Below are positions 47,925-61,516 of a stretch of DNA of 64,000 nt, in pieces. Source of the stretch: Trachelipus rathkii. Taxonomy: Eukaryota > Arthropoda > Malacostraca > Isopoda > Trachelipodidae. A program made the translations under genes and the position numbers. Location of the stretch: positions 1 to 64,000 of the forward strand of contig JABUQX010028484.1 in the NCBI GenBank assembly GCA_015478945.1, written 5' to 3'. The notes under the pieces were generated by a model. That model saw only the letters and a program-made list of their open reading frames with translations. It was not told the DNA's origin and did no database searches. How positions within the stretch are numbered: position 1 is the stretch's first letter; each line of letters begins with the position of its first letter.

Positions 47925-50340
47925 ATATATATATATATATATAATATAATAATATATATAATATATATATAAATAGTATATAATAACTATATTATATATA
48001 TAATATATATAATATATTATATATATATAGTATATATTATACAATATAATATAATATTATTTGTGTAATATAAGTGATTATTATTATTCTCTAGTATATA
48101 TAGTATATATATGTAATATATTGTTATATATATACTATAATATATTATAATAGAGATATAGATATATATATACTTTTTTATTATATCTATATAAATTATA
48201 TATATATAGGTATATAGTATTTCACATGTAAGTATAATTATTATATAGTAGTATTTTGTATTGTTAAGTTATAATATATATATAAGTATATTAGTATATA
48301 TATATCATATATAGTTATATATAGTAAATATTATATATATGATATATTATAATTATAGAACTATGAAAATATTAAAATTTAACTAATAAATTAGTAATAT
48401 TTAATTATATTTGAATATACTTTTCATATTATATTATTCGTTATGTATATAATAGTATTAAGAACAACACATTTTAGAACGATATTATTATTATGGTAAA
48501 ATATAATTATAATAGATGTATAATTGATATAAGTTATATATAAATATATGTATAAGTATAAATATAGTATATATATATATAATTATATAGATATATAGTA
48601 TATATATTATATTATATAGGAAATATATATATATATATATATATATATGGTTAGTAATAAAGCACCAGAGTTTATTACTATATATAGTATATAATATTAT
48701 ATGAGGTATATATAGTATATATATATAATAGTATACTATATTCGTTATAAGTTTCTCTTATGTGTCAAAAGCATGGCAACAACAGTTTTTAGTTGAAATT
48801 CCTTGTTATACCATCTATTGTGATATATATGTGTCTTGTTAAGTGTGATCGGGGAAAAAACTATATATAATTGCTTTAATTAGCGATTACAAGTCATATT
48901 TTAACCTGTTTATGATAATTCAAATAATTAAAAATAGTGCATATGAAGTAAGCTGTAAAGCCATTTTTATATTGAAAGAAAAAGCCTCATCACAAACCAC
49001 CCAGTTATTAATAAACTGTAAGGGACTTAAAGCATTTCCTTAACATTAATAATAAAGTATACGATTTGCCAAAGCAAATAATGTTCTATATATATATATA
49101 TTATAAGTATCGATCAAAGAATATAAATTATCAATAGTTTATATTTATTTTTCGAAAGAAATTTTATTAATTAAATTTATTAATATCTAAAATAAATGCA
49201 CTGCCTGAGCCTCCATTACAAGCCACCACTACTGCCACTGATATATATATATATAACTATATAGATTAGATATTATATAAACATAGTATAAATATACTAT
49301 ACTATATATATACTATATAAATATTATATATATATAATATATATATATAATACTATTTATATATTTCAAGTAAGATATTCGGGTCGTCAACATCTCGTTT
49401 ACTTTTATACAAAGGATTTTCTTATTCATAATTGTAATATAATTTGTTTAATTTAATCGCAGATATATTAAATAAATTAATATCTCTAATGAGGAATCTA
49501 TAATGCATACAAAGTCACATCCACGGCATATATATATAGTATAGTATATATTCTATAATTATATATATATATATATATATATATAGTTTTATAGAAATAT
49601 CTGTTATGAGATATCTATAATAAGATATGGTATATTTGCACATTATTATAATAGATTAATAATAAGTAAAGGTTAGGTTAGTACAGAAATAATGATGAAA
49701 AAAAAATATAGATTCTAGATATCTTGTTTTGTTTAGTAAATAGTGATATAATATATATATCAAGTGCCGTATATAAAGTTTAATTAATTAATTGTAATAA
49801 ATATAACATTTTTCAACTCCATGCCTCGCCTTAGGTACTAATATATATATATATAAAGGTATATAAACAAATGTTTTAAATTTAAGGAATAAGTTATCAT
49901 TTTCTTCATATATATATAAGTACATATACTTATATATATGTATATATATATATTAGTAGAGTGGGGAATATTTGATAACATATATATATATATATATATA
50001 GTAGATGTAATGTTTATATAATCATAGATGATTATACTAAGAAATAGGTGAGTTGTATATATTATATATATATATTAATCGGTTCTTAAGAATGAAATTG
50101 AGGGTTTTGTTGTAGATGGATTTTTATATATATATGATATACTGTAAATATAATATATATATATATATAATATTATATGATATATAATATATTTAAGTAT
50201 ATATATATATAGATAAATATATATAAGTAGTAATATATATATATATATATATATATAAATAATATATATATATATATATAGATATATAAATAATATATAT
50301 ATATAATATATATATATATATAGTATAATATATATATAAT
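47925..50340. repeat. Long TA-dominated region with unique islands
   Basis: About 2.4 kb in which TA arrays (for example 47925-48360, 48540-48740, 49235-49360, 49560-49585, 49980-50000, 50110-50340) alternate with AT-rich islands. The largest island, 48750-49230, has no open frame or recognised repeat. Confidence 0.8.
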
Positions 50341-50359
50341 AATAATAGATATATACCTA

Positions 50360-50430
50360 AAATGTATCCTATCGCGGGGGATGCATTCCAGACCCCCCGC
50401 GATAGGTGAAAATCCGGTGTAAATCTATTT
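50360..50430. mobile_element. GC-rich hairpin, fragment of a dispersed foldback repeat
   Basis: CCTATCGCGGGGG (50368-50380) and CCCCCGCGATAGG (50394-50406) form a perfect 13-bp stem with a 13-base loop, followed by TGAAAATCCGG. CGCGATAGGTGAAAATCCG is a phrase I associate with a short repeat common in animal genomes; this association is from memory. It sits as a GC island inside a TA array. Confidence 0.5.
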
Positions 50431-50534
50431 ATATTAGTAAGTATATTATTATATATAATATTTATATAATAATATATAATAATATATATAGTATATTTAA
50501 TATATAGTAAGTATATATATAGTATAAATATTAA
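50431..50534. repeat. TA array
   Basis: TA-rich up to the start of the CR1 element. Confidence 0.8.
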
Positions 50535-53500
50535 ATATTAACATGAGGGCTGAAGAGCTGGAGCTGAGGAACCAATGCTATAAGCTACAAAGTACTGAGT
50601 GTGAAAGTCAGATCACCATGACTGGCAGTAAAATAATCACTGAGTGCGAGCTGGATAATTTTATATATGTGAGCCAAACCAGTGGTTACAGCCAGCAAAA
50701 AATTTATTAGATCTGCAGCTCTTAGCATGGTTGATAGTATATATATAATAGGAGATACATTAAAACAAGACTGTTTCACTATCACTTGTTTCAAATTTTT
50801 TTTTTTTTTTTAATTATTATTACTTTTTTTATTGGTTTTGGGTTTTTGGATTTTTTGGAATCTTAAGTCTGGATTAAAGATCTTTTTGCAGCAGATGGAG
50901 TTTACTTGAGAGTCGTAAAGGGGTTGGGCTTTTCAGCACCAGTTTGGAGACTTGTTTAGCAAAAAAACTAGGTAAAGTTGGGGGTGATGGGCTAAATCTG
51001 GATATGAATAATAGCAAAGGTAACAGTAATAGTGGCGATATAAATAAAACTAGTGTTACAGGCTCAAATAAGGATGATAGCAATAAAAATAGCAGCATTT
51101 CGAATATAAAATGCTTTTACACAAATGCTCATAGCCTTTAGAAATAAAAAAGATGAGCTGATTTAGTTATGACATAAATGAGAATTTGACCATTATTTGC
51201 ATAACTTGAGGCATGGGTTAATGCAAGAATTATATGGAGGACTCCGCTTCAGGAATATGAAATTAGACGGATATTTCACTTTATTTATACCAGCGATAGA
51301 GGAAAGAAGGGTGGGGTGTGGTAGCGCTTTATATTAAAAGCAATATTCAATCTGTATTAATGCCTGACCTTAAAACTAATCATGATATTGAATCAGTATG
51401 GAGATATCCTTATGTTCAATAATTCATAAGAATAGGGGCATTTTATAGACCTCTGGCCAGAATCAAGAATTAGACTCAGAAATTGTAAAGAAATTGAGAC
51501 AGCATGCCACAGTAAAGAAAAAGGTATAGTCAAATGGGTGATTTTAATTTCCTGGCATAAATTTGGATTCCTTGTCTAATATGGAAGACCAGAGTAGTTC
51601 AGTATTTATAAATGGTATACTAGATAACTTTTTGAGCCAGATGGCATGAACCCACAAGACAGGATGCAGTATTAGACTTAATATTAACTAACAATGAAAG
51701 TGTATTGGATGAGGTCAGAGTTGAGGAGAATTTAGGAATTAGTGCCCATAATATAATTAGATTTAATAAGAATGTGATATCTGGGCCCAAATGGCAAGTT
51801 AATAAGGAAAGGATCTTAGATTTCCGAAAATGGTGATTTTACCAAATTACGAGACATGCTTAGTATAATTGACTGGGGATAAAGGTTTAAAGACCAAACT
51901 GTTTTATCATGTTTTTTTTTTTCTGGAAAACATTTTAAGCCAAATTTTTACATGAATATTCAGTCAGGATGTTTTAAAGATAAACCCATTTAGGTGTGGC
52001 GAAGAGAAACCTGTTTGGTGGAATAGAGAGATAAGGGATAAAATTAATGAAAAGCGTAGATGTTTTAAAATATTCAAGAGGGTAGTAATAGGGAAGATGA
52101 TTTAGAAAATTATAGGAAAAATAGAAACGAACTTAATTAGGCAATAAGGAAGGCAAAGATAGGCAGAAATTATTAGCAAGGAATAGCAATAAGAACCCGA
52201 AAGAAGTTTTTTAGCTTTATAAAATTTAAAGTAGAATAGGACAATGATCCCATTAAAATTTGATGAAAATTTAGTGAGTTCAGATAAGCAGTTGGTCAAC
52301 ATTTTCAATCCTTATTTTGCTTCAGTGTTTTACAGAGGAAAGATTAGATAATAGTTTGGAGACTAATAGTTCTTGTATGCATGTAACAAATAGACTTACG
52401 GAATTTGAATTTGATGTAAAAGATATTAAACGTTTTATTAGACCATATTGATCCAGGTAAAGCTGCAGGGCCTGATGGGATATATGGTAGAATTTTGAAA
52501 GAGGGTAGTACCAGCATTGCAAAGGCACTGTATTTGATTTTTAAAAGATCTATAACATTTGGTGAGGTACCAGATGACTGGAAACAGCATATGTTGTGCC
52601 TTATATTTATAAGAAAGGTAGTTAAGGAAGATTTGGGAAATTATAGGCCAAGTTAGCTTAACATCTCTGGTTGGTAAGGTTCTGGAAAAGTACTGAAAGG
52701 TCATATAGAGAAATATTTTAGAAAAATAACAAGGTATGTATGACTCCCAGACGGTTTCAGAAAGGATAGTGTCATGTCAGACAAACCTTTAAGATTTTAT
52801 GGAATGCATTACTGGACTGCCAATTGACCGAGGAGATTCCAGTTGATATTGATTATATTCCTGTAGGAACTTTTAGATTTAAAGCTTTTGATAAGGTTCC
52901 CCCACATAAGGCGTCTGAAGCAAAAGTTATTGCAATGTGGTATAGCCCCCCTCAGTGCCAAGACTAGTGGTAAGCCTCATCACATGGTTGGATTACAAGT
53001 GACGTGGCTTGGCGAAATAGAAAACAGTTACTGATGTTATCAAAACTTAAAATGGGGAATTAAAATCATCATGGGAAATAGTGAAGAGTGGATACTATAT
53101 ATACCATCTAGCGTTCAGTGCTGGGGCCCACTATTATCTCTTGTATATAAAAATGATTGTTAGTAGCAGGAACTTAAATGCAAGGTTTCTAAGTTTGCAG
53201 ATGATACTAAAGTGGCACCCAGTTTAGGAATCAGTAGAGCAGAGAACTGCCATAACTATGATTTGCAACAATAATCTTGACATATAAAGCCTTCTTGGAG
53301 TGGTGCGCATAACAGTACACCAAATGAATCTTTTATATAAAAAGTGTTAAGGTTCTTCGCCTACGTTACTCAAATAAAAGTTTTAACATAATGATATGAA
53401 TGGGGATTGGGCTGAGTCTGAGGACCAATAAAAAGATTTAGGTGTGATTATATAGCAAAGTAATTTGAAAGTAAAGGCTAATCAGTTTTTGGAAGCTAAG

Positions 53501-53945
53501 GAATTAAAGCTAATAAGATGCTGGGGCATAATTAAATCAGCAATGTTGTTACAAGAGCGGAAATCAGATAAGTAAACTGCTATAATAGCCTTTGTTAGGC
53601 CAGTAACTAGAAGTAATTGTGCACAAGTTTGGGCCCTTATTTTAAGAAAGACTTTAGATATGCTTAGGACGAGAGTATAAGCCAACTTATAACGCACTCT
53701 GCAGCACAACTACAAGTCGCGATTCCATGATTTCTGGCGTTTGAGGGTAAGAGCTATGAGAGGGCTGAATGAGTTAGGAATGTTTTCTTTAGAAAGGCGA
53801 TTTCTCAGAGGGAAACATGATACAAGTCTACAAAATATTTGAACATCTATTGATAATACAGCAGACCAATAAATTTTGCATAGTAGAACATGGACAGGTG
53901 ACCAGGGGGCATAATAAAAAAATTAAGAAGAAAGCATGCATTCAG
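50535..53945 (+). pseudogene. CR1-like LINE, longest copy
   Basis: Plus-strand non-LTR element of the CR1/L2 group. The first part (50545-50720) reads MRAEELELRNQCYKLQ, a coiled-coil ORF1-like start. At 51106 CFYTNAHSLRNKKDELI opens the endonuclease domain, and ITEAWVN-like residues follow. NVISGPKWQVNKERILDF lies in the linker. The RT is seen as IDPGKAAGPDGIYGRILKE, SITFGEVPDDWKQH, NYRPSLTSLVGKVLE, GFRKDS, KAFDKVPPHK, QCSVLGP and FADDTK (the catalytic Asp pair at about 53190). The tail has RPVTRSNCAQVW, LGMFSLERR and VTRGHNKKIKKK, all standard for the group. At least ten frameshifts or stops interrupt it. It ends at a TA array, so the last 3' part is missing or displaced. Confidence 0.85.
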
Positions 53946-53959
53946 TATATAATATATAT

Positions 53960-53991
<32 letters not shown>

Positions 53992-54040
53992 ATATAATAT
54001 ATATATATATATATAATATATATATATATATATAGTATTG
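53946..54040. repeat. TA array
   Basis: Nearly pure TA with ATAATA joints; openings in three frames across it are repeat translations. An A18 run follows at 54045. Confidence 0.95.
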
Positions 54041-54640
54041 TTACAAAAAAAAAAAAAAAAAACAATTTGAAAAGGCATTTCCAATTGTAACATCTTTGCA
54101 TCAAAAATTGGCAAAGCTGAAAAATTGAAGCAATTTTTACTTTCAAGGTTATTTGGAGCCCTTTCTGAATTAAAAAGGATTGGGATCACATAGTGAAAAA
54201 CATTTTCATTGGCATTTTTTTAATGAACATTTTAAGGATAATTAAAAATTTGTGAATCTCCACTCGCCCAAATCATTTTACTAATACTCTCATCTATATA
54301 AAGCCATTATACAAATTCGATTTCCATATATATTAAATAAAAAATAAAAAAAATATATAATAGAACATTTACACATCTAACTAAATTTCATGACTGCCTT
54401 CTGGCATCATTTCCTTTGTTTACATTTTTCGGTAAGAATAGAATTTTTCCTGCTCACCAGGTAAGACAGCGATCTAAATTAAAGCCAATCTTAACGGTAA
54501 TTTAGTTCAAAAATTTCTTTACGTTTATCACGAGTGTAAGGAAATATTCTTCAAAATTTTTTTCTAGCGTAAAATTTGACACAAACACATACAAACATTC
54601 ACGAAACTTTATGAGTCAAAAACTTCTTCATTTTCGTTAA
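54041..54640. other. AT-rich unassigned stretch
   Basis: No open frame. Not matched elsewhere in the window. Confidence 0.35.
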
Positions 54641-55190
54641 GAATTTGTAAGAATATTGCACAATAACCGAACATATACGGTCTTATCTCACCCTGCCTTT
54701 AAATTTACTTTTCTAAAGGATCACTACAACAGAGAAAATCCCTTCAGTGTAGCATTCAACTAAATCTTATCATAACCTGAACTAGGAGGCCCTAAAAAAT
54801 GAGCACTAAAAGCAATTTTTATTAAATAGACAAATATTTAAGCCACAAACACTAGATAATCAACTTTCTATAGTGCAACAATAAATGTACCATATAATTG
54901 ACCTGACATTTGTAGTTAACAATATCAGGGCATAAAGTGCACAGTTATGGAGGTCAGAGTGAAGATAATCAAATAAATCCATTCTCATTTTCATATTAAT
55001 AACATTTTTACATCTCCTGATGGACTACCTTGAATAAGTTGTGCAAAATCTTGAGAGGCTGTAACTTTTTTCCTAAGGAGAGCGACCAATTTTCGTTTCA
55101 CTATTCTTTATTATTATTTTTTATAGAGTATCCCTGTGATTTTCATTAAAAATCGGGTATAGGTGGACAACCCTCTGCTGGTAAACCAAT
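54641..55190. repeat. Repeat related to 37560-37945
   Basis: ATAACCTGAACTAGGAGGCCCTAAAA near 54772 matches the inverted arms at 37830/37905. TTGAGAGGCTGTAACTTTTTTCC near 55055 is the reverse complement of the GTTACAGCCTCTCAA unit at 37600. The parts are arranged differently, so they probably come from one family rearranged in both places. Confidence 0.5.
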
Positions 55191-55194
55191 TACA

Positions 55195-55485
55195 TATATG
55201 ATATATATATATATATATATATAATATATATATATATAATATATATATATATATATAATATAATATTATATATATATTTAATATATATATATATATATAT
55301 ATACTATAATATATATTATATAATATATATAAAATATATATACGTATTATATATATATATAATATATTATATTATATATAATATATATACTCATATATAT
55401 ACTATATATATATACTATATATATATATATATATTATATATTAATATATATATATATATATATTATAATATATTAATATTAATTT
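55195..55485. repeat. TA array
   Basis: TA, TATAATATA and TATATACTATATA words for about 290 bases. Confidence 0.95.
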
Positions 55486-56670
55486 AGTTTTGACTAAGCC
55501 AATATTGGTTGATTTGTAGTTACAACAATTTGGCAAGCCCTAGGGTCTTTGTGGATTTGCATGAGCATGTTTGGATTGGGACAGGTTGACTGGACAGTCT
55601 CGATAGGCCCATGTAGCTTCTTACTGTCTCTATATTCTTAAAGTCTTAATGTAAATTTTTTTTACCAGCTCTGACTCTGACTCTGGCTCTATCATTTAAA
55701 ATACCCGGTGTAAGGGGCAGTTGAATTTGTTATTAGCAACAGTTCCCTTATTTTAAAAAAAATTCTTATTAAAGTTATTTTAAAAGTTAAATAATGTAAT
55801 TATGTAACTATAAACTTTTTTGAATCATTTATCAGATCTGTGAGCAGAAATTGTGGATTGTTCAATTGTTGTTAGTAAGTAACAGTGATAGAATAGGAAA
55901 AACCTTCACGTTCTGAACATTAAATTAATTGAGGGTGGGTAAATTTCAAATAGAATATTATTATAAATATAGATATATTTAGAAGATGTAAATATTTGTA
56001 GTTAGGTATTGTTTATTATCTTTTACTATTATTCGTATTTAAATATTTATTTATTTATCTTTATTATTATATGTATTTTATATTTATTTTCTTTAAGATT
56101 TTACTTTTCTCCAGGATGCTTGTTTTATGTTGGATTTTGTTTTCGTTTTGGATCAATCTTATTCTGGAAATATTTTGTATTGATTTTACATCTTATACTG
56201 GAAATTATCTGAAAATCTCATTGACCAAATGTAGAAATGGATTTATTAGGAATATCGGAATGGATATAATACTATTATATACATTAATAGCATATACTAA
56301 TACATATATCTAGTATATATAGAAATGTGATTTTTTTGGGATAGTGTGGCTAGAGTGGGAGTAGGATGGGGGGGGGGGGGAGTGCATGTTATTCAAATAG
56401 TTTTAAAGTGTAACTATGGAGTTTTAATTGACTGAGAGGCAGACCCGAATTTGGTTTGATAACATCTGATTTACCCTGCCCCTTAAATTAACTTTTCCTG
56501 TGACTAAAATAATATAACTGAAATGTACCAGAATAACTAGCGAAGCACGACGTTTAATAGTTTACTTATACGTTAGTAATCGAATGTACTATGTTCATCA
56601 TCAAGGCTATCTAAAGATTCCAAAATATACAAAACAATTAAATTTACTAAACATTAGGGTTAAGTCACAG
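55486..56670. other. Unassigned, possibly starting with a LINE 3' scrap
   Basis: 55560-55640 gives VDLHEHVWIGTG then DSLDRPM across a stop, which resembles the C-terminal end I recall for CR1-type LINE proteins. If so it could be the displaced end of the 50.5-53.9 kb element; weak. The rest is T-rich with chance openings at 56009-56313. A G12 run lies at about 56369. Confidence 0.3.
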
Positions 56671-56673
56671 ATG

Positions 56674-56834
56674 TAATTAACAATTATAAACTTTTTACAG
56701 AATGCACAATCAAACAATTTTAAAAAACAAACAAAAATTAAAAATTAAAAAAATTTTAATTTTTAATTTTATAGTTTTAGTTTTTTAAAATTGTTTGATT
56801 GTGCATTCTGTAAAATGTTTATAATTGTTAATTA
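56674..56834. repeat. Near-perfect 160-bp foldback
   Basis: Arms 56674-56728 and 56780-56834 match over 55 bases with about one mismatch; key words are CAGAATGCACAATCAAAC and its inverse GTTTGATTGTGCATTCTG. The 51-base centre is A/T runs that also pair (AATTAAAA / TTTTAATT). No ORF. It may be a MITE or a hairpin-templated local inversion; no clear target duplication seen. Confidence 0.8.
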
Positions 56835-57049
56835 GCATTTGTTTTACTAATTTATCATTTTGTAGTTTCGGTCTTTAGATACATGATGATGAAAATAGTT
56901 TGTTCGAAACATTCAGTAATAAAGAATTTGAAATTTGTAGGCTACTTAAGGTACATTGGTAGTTGGGTTGGGGACCCACAACCACTTATTTATACCCTAG
57001 GAATGCTTATGCATGCCTCGGACCTGGTGGTGATCGTCGTAAACGAATC

Positions 57050-58060
57050 ATCTTCTGGTAGAATTGAATGAATCATCTGGGTAGATAGAATGTTTGAGGA
57101 ATAAATGGTGAGGAGAGAGGTGATGAATGTATTAGAAAGGGTAAATTTTATTTGCTTGCTATGACTGATACAAAGATGAAAGGAAGTGGCAGAGATGAGT
57201 GGTGTCGGGTAAAATGTTTGTGTTCTGGAGTGGAGAGAAATGAGAGGGGGAGAGAAAGAGTAGCGATTCTGTGAAGTGACCTGTAGCCACAGAGCTATGT
57301 AATAGACTTTGTTCGTCGTGAGTACTAGAACCCCTAATTGTAAATTTAGGTTGTGAAAAAGTGTGGTTGTAACATATGGTCCATCTGAGGGTGAGGTTGA
57401 GGAGAATGTGACATTCTGGGATAATCTGAATGATGTTTGGATGGAGTGAGTTAGGGGCTTGGGTTGATTGTGTTGAGTCAATTATAAACTGGCTAGATAG
57501 TGTTGAATCGAAAGATGGAACGAAGAAACTGGTTAGCCTATGGGGGCGGGAGAAAAATGAGAATGATAGGAAGGTGGATGATTTTTTTTGAGGAGAGAGA
57601 GGTATGGGTGTTTTCTTTCGGGCACAAGAGCATTCGTTAAGTATACGGGGTATGGGGTTATGAGGTTAGAGTATAAGATGGTTACCAAAGTGAAATAGTT
57701 ATATGATATTGATTTGTAGTTGGTTGACAGAACGAGATATTGAATGAGAGTATTATTTGGTGGAACGTTAAAAATCCAGTGAGGGAGTTGGAATGGAATA
57801 TCCTAAGGAATAGCAGTTGGGCATGGATGGAGAGGAAAAGAGAAAAGAAAAGAATCTGGGGAGAATTTAGAATTGGAGAAGTTAAGTGATTCAAGGTTAA
57901 AAGGAAAAGTATTGAGAGCACTTACAAATAAATCAGTTGAATGTGAAACAAGATGAACTTGAACAAATCTTTATGCAAATGAATGAAGCCCTTATTAGTA
58001 GTGCAAGAGAGGTATGTGGATGTGCTAAAGTAGGAAGTAAATGATACTCGAAATGTGATC
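57050..58060 (+). pseudogene. RTE-type LINE, endonuclease relic
   Basis: Plus-strand N-terminal relic. In successive frames: VMNVLERVNFICLL, TKMKGSGRDEW, SGVERNERGRERVAIL, then VVVTYGPSEGEVEENVTFWD with NLNDV, and after the nuclease NKSVECET and REVCGCAKVGSK. Family nucleases read 'ETk.kG.g......l.sGv..n.r...GVaill......v......r.....v.v.vyGP.e.......FW..L...'. The GDLNA catalytic block expected about 60 codons after the FWD motif is not readable. The same VTYGPSEG block is in the minus-strand relic at 4.9 kb. A minus-strand opening of 163 codons (56990-57481) is antisense to it. RT is absent beyond about 58060. Confidence 0.75.
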
Positions 58061-60269
58061 AGAATCAACAGATCACTAAGATCATGGAAGGGTGATATGG
58101 GAGGGGAACGGTTGGTTTGCTTTAGTGATTTTAGGGTTTAGGATCCGGTATAACACAGAGAGGTTGAAGAGATCAAAGGAACTTATTTTATGTCTTGTTT
58201 GTATATTGGATAAAACTTTGTATGTTTGCAATTATTTTGTTGGGAATTATGATATACTTAGGTAAGGTAATGATAATTTTTTTTTAAATATTACTATGTT
58301 AAGGTAAAAAAAAAAACTTTGTTAACGTTAGCGTATATTCGTTGTTCTTGTAATGATTAATTATTATTATTATGTTATGATAAATTTTTTGTAAATATTA
58401 CTGTGTCAATTGTAAAATTAACGTTAAAGGTTAGATAATGTTTTTTGAAAAAGATGAATAGGTTACGTTTTTTGCAATGCAATGTAGTTACTTTACTGCT
58501 GTTTTAAGTGCGATACTTTTATTAATGTTAACGGTTTTATTCAAGCGTAAGTTGTTTTTGGTTTGTCGTTGTACACTATTTTTCTTAGCTCGGTTCATGC
58601 TATATGTTAGCTTTATTGATTGTGAAAACTTTATTTACGTTAGCGTGATATTCGTTGATTAGTTATGATAATTAGCCAAATGTATGATAAACTTTTTGTT
58701 TGAAAATATACCATGTTAATGTTAAAAATTAACATTGTTATGTTTAGATGTATGCTTGAGAAAAGGTATGAATAGGTTTACAATAATTTGTATGTTATGT
58801 TTAGTTATTTGTTAACTGTTTTAAGTTGAACTTTGTTAACCAAATAGAAGAATCAATGCGTATGGTCAGTAATGTTCAAAACGCTCCAGACAAGAATCAT
58901 AGGTATTTGCATAATGTTTCGAAAACACAGGGAGGAGTTTGAGCAAATTTTCGAATTGATTGGTTGAAAGAAAGATATATCTCATACCTTGGGAGGCCTG
59001 CTTACGCACCCTATTTCCATCAGTAAGACATTTTCGCTGTGCTGGTACGATGACATCTCCTCGGCATCTCTACGCTTTGTTGTTGATATTCTTTAAAAGA
59101 AGTCATTAAGTGAATGGGTGTCATTTTATATTTATTCGTAAACGAATTGGAGACCGATCCATTGGTTTTATTCCACGATAGGTTCAAATAATAGACCCGT
59201 ATTCATTTCTATCTGAAAGAATATTCATCAAGATTATTCGACATCGTTGCATCTTGAAACGGATGAGCTATTGTTATCCAATGGCACCGATGCGTAGGTG
59301 TAATATTCAGACTGTGGAGACAATGGGAATGATTCATAATAGTAAATAATATTGCTGATTTCTCGTCTATGTGACAATGTTAAATAAGCCTTGATGTACG
59401 CTGCTATTGGAGACCATCTCAAAGCACCTTGTTCTGGCCGTTACAATTATAGGTTTCACAGTTCGAACATCTGAAAATATTACAGCTTTGATTAAAATAA
59501 AAAATGAATAACAACGCATTAGCTTAACTGTGTTGATTATACTCGAAGGACTAATACATATAGGTCACGTTTGTAAATTCTATGATGATTTACACTGAAT
59601 AAACATAGTGGGTTACCGTATAATTAGCAGTATAAAGGAGTGCACTAATAACTATCAGCTTGGATTAGTTTACTTCTCTCTGGCGCGAGAGAATGAATGC
59701 TGTTGAACCAAAATATGGAGAAAAATGGTTTTTAGTGACAATATATTTACATCCTTTCAAGGGGGTGAATCTCTGGAGAGATATATAGAAATTAGCTCAA
59801 ATTATATAGAATCCTCTGTCCAATGAATAGATGATTTAATATGTTAAAATTAAAGCGCTCATGTTTTTTGTATATTATATAAAATGATGTTGTTTAATTG
59901 AGTAAAGATTATTGTTATAAAAAAAAAACGAAAAACTATGTTTTACTTCCCCACATCATGTGACAATTATTGGTTAAGATGATATTGAAGTATGTTTATT
60001 CGTGCGGCTAGTGTGTATTAAGTATGTTATATTGATAGCTGTTTATTCGTCTGGCTGCTATATTTTAAGTATGTTATGTTTCATAGTTTTAACTTTACAG
60101 AGGATAAAATTTTGTTATGTTAGTACTGTTATCCTAATCTAGTATCAAGAGTATACGATAGATCGTTAGATCCATAGTCTCTATAGATCAAGGATGGATT
60201 GGGGGGAGAAGGAGGTATGTGGTTTGATTTACTTGATTTACTGTTTTTACTGTTTTAGTGTATGTAAAA

Positions 60270-60480
60270 AAAAATTTTTTTTTTAACGTTATAAACATAA
60301 AAAGCATAAAATCTTTTAGTAAAAACAAAAAGTTTTAAAGAAATAAAGTTAAAAAAAAAAAGTTTATAAAAAAAAAAAAAGCAAAAAAAAAAAAAAACAC
60401 ATAAAAGTTTTAAAGAAATAAAATTACCTTGCTAATGTTATAAAACAAAGACATTAGCAAAAACATAAAATGTTTTTAAT
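60270..60480. repeat. A-rich minisatellite, first unit
   Basis: AAAGTTTTAAAGAAATAAAGTT-type words between poly-A and poly-T runs; counterpart of the larger array at 62940-63200. Confidence 0.7.
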
Positions 60481-61516
60481 AAAAATTACAAACGTGAAAC
60501 GTATTGCTCGTAAGACCAGGATATGAAAATACAATTTTGCATGCAATGTTAGTTACTTTAATTTTGATAAGTATGGAACTATGTTAATGTTAGCTGTTTA
60601 TTCGAGGTTAAGATATGTTAGGTTTTGATGTTGTACATTATATTCCGAGTTCATGTTATATGTTAGCTTTATTGATGCGAAAACTTTGTTACGTTAGCAT
60701 ATATTAGGTGGCCAGTATGATAAATAGGTTAGGTTATGATAAATTTTTGTTAAGTTACTACATTTAATGTTAAAATAACAGTGATATGTAGAGATATTGA
60801 TGAAAAAAATTGTGATATAAGGTATGGTCTATGTTAGAGATATGTTTGACAAAGCATGCATAGGTTTACGTTTTTGTATGATATAGTTAGTTACTTCACT
60901 GTATAGGTGGTAAGTGTGGATCTTATTTAATGTTAACAGCTTATTCGTGTTTCATGGTGTTTAGGTTTGTTCGTGTTTGTACATTATATTATCAGTTCAG
61001 ATGATGTTATGTTAGCTTATTAATGTAAAAACGTTGTCACGTTAGCAAATACTCGTTGATCAATCTAGCTTTGACCTTTTCCATCCCCGGTAGAGATTAC
61101 CTTGATTCATTGATTCGTAAGATATGTAGGATTATGGTTCATGATAAATTTTGTTAGGTTTTTCTTAAAAAAATTATTATGCTTATGTTATAAAACATAA
61201 AGACATTAAGCGAAAAACATAAAATGTTTTTAATAAATTTGTTATGTTGATCTTGCTTGTGACAAACAAGAATCAAAATGTATTGCTTAATTTTTCGAAA
61301 ATGAATCAAAACGAGATATAGGTATTTTGTACCTTTTCTATCTACAGTGGGAGATGACTTTGACCTCGGGTCATCAAATCTTTGTAATCTAATTTTGAAC
61401 CTCTATCCCGAAGTGGGAATTACAGTTACAATAGTGATAACGATTTCGCCTTTTAAGGCAGGGGTTTTTTTGAAAATGCAAATACGAAACGAAAATGAAT
61501 CGACTGGGTTAAAACT

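Noticed and set aside
53817..54189. Overlapping openings on both strands rich in Y and I
   Set aside because: They cross the TA array; only the plus-strand first part belongs to the CR1 tail.
56990..57481. 163-codon minus-strand frame
   Set aside because: Antisense to the RTE nuclease relic, whose plus strand carries VTYGPSEG and FWD motifs.
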